Shown here: piece by piece, positions 60,001 to 64,000 of the stretch
How positions within the stretch are numbered: position 1 is the first letter of the stretch
Layout of the letters: the number at the start of each line of letters is the position of its first letter
NCBI GenBank assembly: GCA_037954235.1
Contig: JBBMOA010000019.1
Location: 11,688,805 to 11,752,804, forward strand
Length of the DNA stretch: 64,000 nucleotides
Reading direction: 5' to 3'
Origin: Aulostomus chinensis
Lineage: Eukaryota > Chordata > Actinopteri > Syngnathiformes > Aulostomidae
Translations under genes and position numbers: made by a program
Notes under the pieces: model-generated
What the model saw: the letters and a program-made list of their open reading frames with translations, nothing else
Told to the model about the DNA's origin: nothing
The model's database searches: none

Positions 60001-63000
60001 GACAATAAACCAGACCACTATGGCGGTCAGCAGTGAGCAGCCCAATGAGATCAGCAGAATTCCCCACCAGGGGATCTTGTCAAATCCAAGCACTGATGGA
60101 CCACCGGGTGCCACAACAGAAACCAGACAGGCAAATAAAGAAAGGCAGTTTTAAAAAACAAGGCAGCAGGTGCCACCTTTCTTAGTGGACAACACATTAT
60201 ACAAGAGCTACAACTGAGCAGTTTTGGGCAAGTTTAAAAATTTTGGGAGACATAGTATGCACAAGTTCAAAATGAGGTCATCCTGGGTTCATGAAACATC
60301 AGGAGGCACTTGAAAGGCACCAAATATCAGTAATGACTCCAAGGAGCCATCTTTTTAGGTGTAATCATTACAACCTCATCGTGCCACCACCTAGTTAAAA
60401 ATGAAAAGTGTATTGGCTCCAAGATGTCAAAAGTTATGCAACACCTAAAGGGTGAAAGAGCAAAAATGTCACCATGACCTCTAAACGCCAAGCTAACAAC
60501 TGCTCGTGGACAATGACGTCCTTAAAAGGCAACATCACTTAGGGGATAGGGAGAAGGAAGGGGAGTCGTTCACTGAAGCAATGAGGGCACCTTTTTGCCA
60601 AGACTGCAGCAAAGCTAGTGCAGCAGACCTGGAAGTATTATGCTAGATTAAAGCAACCATTTATTCATCTTTGCTTTCTTCGAGCCACACTGCTGTTTTG
60701 CATCCTCTGTATGACAAAGAGCCTACCATCCTCCGGTGACCTTGGCTGTTAATTAATAAAAAGCTTCCACTAGCGCACGATTGTTTGGGAAATTTAGACA
60801 AACAAAAGGAAATGAGGTTCAAGGCTGAGCGATAAGTGTCTCTGTGTTCATCTAAGGGCAGAGTCCACAGTGAATCTCTCCAGTGAGTCACGCTGCAGCA
60901 TGAGCATGCAGCACACCTAACTCATGTTTATTTAGTTACGCAATGGAGTCTTGCTGCCTTCAGGATGGTTGGAGCATAAGAGGGTACCTCTGTAACGAGC
61001 CTCAGGTCCTCGGCTGGAGGATATTGGCTCACATGCAATGGGACATCCAGAGGCAGGTGTGGTAGTCACACACTGGTGAATTAAAAAATGAAATGGCAAA
61101 AAAACTCTAGAGTCAGTCACCATTCATGTGGATAGCTGGTCATGGCAAACTTCTAGAGGAGTTTGTGCTCAATAAAATAAAAAGCTGGAGCTTAGGTCTA
61201 GCCATTTGAAACACTCCCACACAAAAGGGGGGGATTTCTACCACAGCCATGCAGTGGGATGAATAAGACTGCACAGGAAATGGAATTTAACCACGGCTGC
61301 GTTCCAGACCCCTCCCTTAAACCTCCGTATGCCGTGGGCAACATTACACAATTATGGTTTGTTGTTTTCCCCACCAGGTCACCACCAACCTCATACACAA
61401 TGATGGTGAAAATGGTGGTATGTTACTTACTTGCAGCGAGTTAATTATTTGGAGCTTCTTTTGTATTCAATAAAGAATTTACCAATCGTATTAGGATTCA
61501 GTGGCCACTGCTTAACCTTAAGAAACACATGCTGGTCAAACAAAGATGAGAAAAGCCACCTGGGAGGACTTCTGTTGCAGCGCCACAGATCAGGTTTAAG
61601 TCATTTGTTGTATGTGATGTGAGCATGAGTTTTATGTTGCTGACTGATGTTCCCCACAGCAACCGACACCAACGGCATTTGTTTTTCAGAGGGTAACCCA
61701 GGCAGAAAATGTAAATCTAGCTCGATGCATTGAAGTTAATCAATTGAAGCTTGTGTGAGGGGTCTAAATGTGTCGTCTTTTGAACAACACCTATTTGAGG
61801 GGAGGGGGGGAGAGAATTTCATATGCTGTTTGCATGACCCCATGGACAATAGGGCAGTGTGGAAACTATTCAGGGCGTTGTTTCTATTATGTTGAAGAAC
61901 TTACTGATCAAATTCACACTAAGACAGGCTTAAGTCTTAAAGCCACTTGAAAGGCATCTGGCAATAATTTATTGTGGGTAAAAGCATTATTATTCCGTTT
62001 ATGTGTGGATTCTAACATTACAATCAATGTGGCTGCAATGGAGTGACAGCAGCTGAGTGATTTACAAAGTGTGAAGAACCCAAGTCACACTAAGCCTCAT
62101 CTGTAAAGGGTCGACAGCTGACTCGCAAATTCTTTGGCCTCGACTGCAATCATTTGGCCCTTGCTGCTGACTTGAGGTCTCTGGAGCTCCAGTGTATATT
62201 GAGTGTAGGAATGTGCTGCGGGATGCCTGGTGTCCAATGGCACAACTATGATAGCATCTCGATCGGGGGAGGAACGGCAAGTCCTATCAGGGGAAACTAA
62301 ACATGCTGTACTCAGTTGGCTGTAACATTAGTGTGCCCATCAGCAATAATGAGCTGCTGTTGTCTTGAGTGCCAGTGGAGAATTATTATGTAATATTAAG
62401 CCTGAACAAGCAGAGGCTTAAAAGTTGTGAGGATGTATGATGTGTGGAGTTGGTCTCCAACTAGAGAACTGACAATACTAGGACAAGGTTGTGTTAAGGT
62501 GTTTGAAATGCACTGTCGCACCTTTTCTTAATATGAGGCACCCTAGTACAGGTCCCCACGTACAGATGAGGTGTGAGGGACTTCACACAACTGTACAGAA
62601 TGTGCCTGACTAAGCAGGGTTATGGGCTATGTTGGAACCGCAAGTGATCTCCTCTCAGAGTACGCTGATGTGCATGCACACATCAGCGTACCATATCTGG
62701 TCATACTCTGGCCTGTAGCCACCATTTAATGGCCCAGGCCATTGAACTGTTAGGCCCTGCAGAGACAAGAAAACAAAAAGGAGCAAAGGTTGCTCATTTA
62801 ATAAAGACTTTCTTGAAGACGCAAGTATTCAGAACATTACAGTACAATTTCTGGGCAGCAATATGACTACTGGTAGTGGTGGACAACTATGACCTTTTGG
62901 AAACCTGTCTTTACTGTTGTTTTCTTCTTCCATGTCTGAAGGCCACAGACAGTGACGTCAAGAGTTAAGTGAAATCTTATTTCCATCTCCCTGTTGTGCT

Positions 63001-63688
63001 CCGCTCTAAAATTTCATTCCAGCTATGACCCACATAAAACCACAAGCAAGAAAGCCCCAAAAAAACATGTTAAAATAAACAAGGCCTCTGTTAAAATGGT
63101 AAACACAGTCTGGTTGAGCCTGGAATATGTGTGGGCATCCTGCTGTCTGAGGGAGCAGGTTATTTTGAGCTGTGGCTGTGGGCAGGCATGCAGAAAAAAA
63201 AGTGACTGAAACAACACCATACTCACTTGGAGCGCCAGTGAACATGATGGAGAACAGGTTGATTCCCATGGTTATGGCATAGAAGACAGGCAGGGCCCTC
63301 AGTCCATTAGGCACAGGGTCTTTCTACAAGGACAACACAGATTCAGAAATCCAGATTCTAGAGTAGAAATAAAACTGACATGTTCTACTATCTGGTTACA
63401 GTTGATGACATAATAAAGGCATCGCAGAAATATGAACCAAGCTGCTTGACGTCGATAATCAACAACTTCAGGGCACAACAGTGTTTTTTTTCTTCAGTTG
63501 AATTCATTCAAAAAAGTATGGAGCAATTACATCTATATCTAGACATGTGGTGTCTCACACAAATACACAATCTGTATATATAATTAACAACAAGTAGCTT
63601 ACCTTGTGTAAGATGAACATGCGTACAAAGTAGAAAACAATGCCTGACATTATTCCAGATAAGAGGGGACTCAGGAACCAGGAACCAA
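57028..63688 (-). CDS. slc20a1: Sodium-dependent phosphate transporter 1 (PiT-1), C-terminal part
   Basis: Plasma-membrane Na+/phosphate symporter. Exons in transcript order: 63603-63688, 63227-63323, 59973-60092, 58662-58937, 57949-58564, 57653-57838, 57480-57564, 57028-57183. The N-terminal exons lie beyond the right edge. Visible blocks are WFLSPLLSGIMSG, KDPVPNGLRALPVFYA, SPSESPLMEK, QYHTVHKDSGLYKDLLHKLH, RNNSYTSYTMAI and the signature GGNDVSNAIGPLVAL. Next come PIWLLLYGGVGIC and GLPVSTTHCKVGSVVAVGWL, ending ISGLISAAFMAIFIYGIL. The long intracellular loop (exons 4 and 5) and the C-terminus fit PiT-1 better than PiT-2. The loop carries a duplicated VAFDIGDSDD motif. Three membrane segments precede the loop and four follow it in the visible part. 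No poly(A) or coding problem is seen. Confidence 0.95.
62660..62691. repeat. 13-bp perfect inverted repeat in slc20a1 intron
   Basis: gtacgctgatgtg (62660-62672) and cacatcagcgtac (62679-62691) are separated by a 6-nt loop. Confidence 0.9.
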
Positions 63689-64000
63689 CTGTAAATAAAG
63701 AAAAAGAGCCCCTGGTCAACTGGTGAAAAATAACCTCTACATATTCTGGGACAAAGCCAAAATGTTACATACATAGTATAAACAGAGTATCTAACATGCT
63801 AAACGGCAGGGTTGCTGGATATTGGGGTGTTTTTTTGGTCGATATTAAGAACGTTAACCAAGCGGGCTCACTGGGATGATACCCCGCCAATATTATGAAT
63901 ACTAATTACAAGGAATTTCATTCCAGGAATCTCAGTACTAGTTTTTCTGGGTAATGCAATGTCATGAGGAGATTGCAAGCCATCTAAACAGGAAACTGTC

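Noticed and set aside
1..64000. CRISPR arrays, operons, bacterial insertion sequences, tRNA or rRNA genes
   Set aside because: None seen; the tandem repeats present are microsatellites, one minisatellite and eukaryotic interspersed repeats.

Overview
The window is nuclear DNA from a ray-finned fish, probably a percomorph-type teleost. The genes are split by short GT-AG introns and their proteins match vertebrate families. Introns and intergenic stretches carry CA/TG microsatellites, CR1/L2-type and L1-type LINE pieces, foldback elements and the short repeats common in teleosts. I saw no bacterial or viral gene. Names rest on protein motifs and family knowledge; no database search was possible.

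Layout. 1-4604 (+) holds the 3' part of lox (lysyl oxidase). 6109-9644 (+) is snx24, with a long 3' UTR to about 11600. 12262-18050 (-) is ggcx (vitamin K-dependent gamma-carboxylase), 15 exons. 19494-21522 is a 5'-truncated LINE with an open reverse-transcriptase frame. 23526-27823 (+) is gmcl1 (germ cell-less). 30690-37430 holds two nearly identical copies of an intronless gene matching only the N-terminal part of CEP290, separated by repeats and by remnants of older elements. 37550-40010 is a repeat cluster. 40983-42012 (-) is fam136a. 42795-43665 is a decayed L1-type LINE tail. 44457-48021 (+) is pcyox1, probably with a long 3' UTR. 51436-54557 (+) is an unrecognised TATA-driven gene with 13 very small exons, every intron in phase 1, encoding a predicted secreted acidic protein of 144 residues. 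57028 to beyond the right edge (-) is slc20a1 (PiT-1 phosphate transporter).

The recognised genes are not a pathway. They do combine neighbours that lie apart in mammals: lox and snx24 are near each other on human 5q, while ggcx, gmcl1, fam136a and pcyox1 are on human 2p and slc20a1 is on 2q.

The two observations most worth follow-up are the tandem, intronless CEP290-N-terminus genes, each with its own TATA box and intact frame, and the micro-exon secreted protein gene. In the latter a 15-nt in-frame exon encodes a furin-type cleavage motif between an acidic serine-rich part and a short C-terminal tail. Smaller points are a foldback element family with three copies, CA/TG repeats abutting six splice sites, a likely GC-AG intron in gmcl1, and a perfect DR1 nuclear-receptor motif just upstream of pcyox1.
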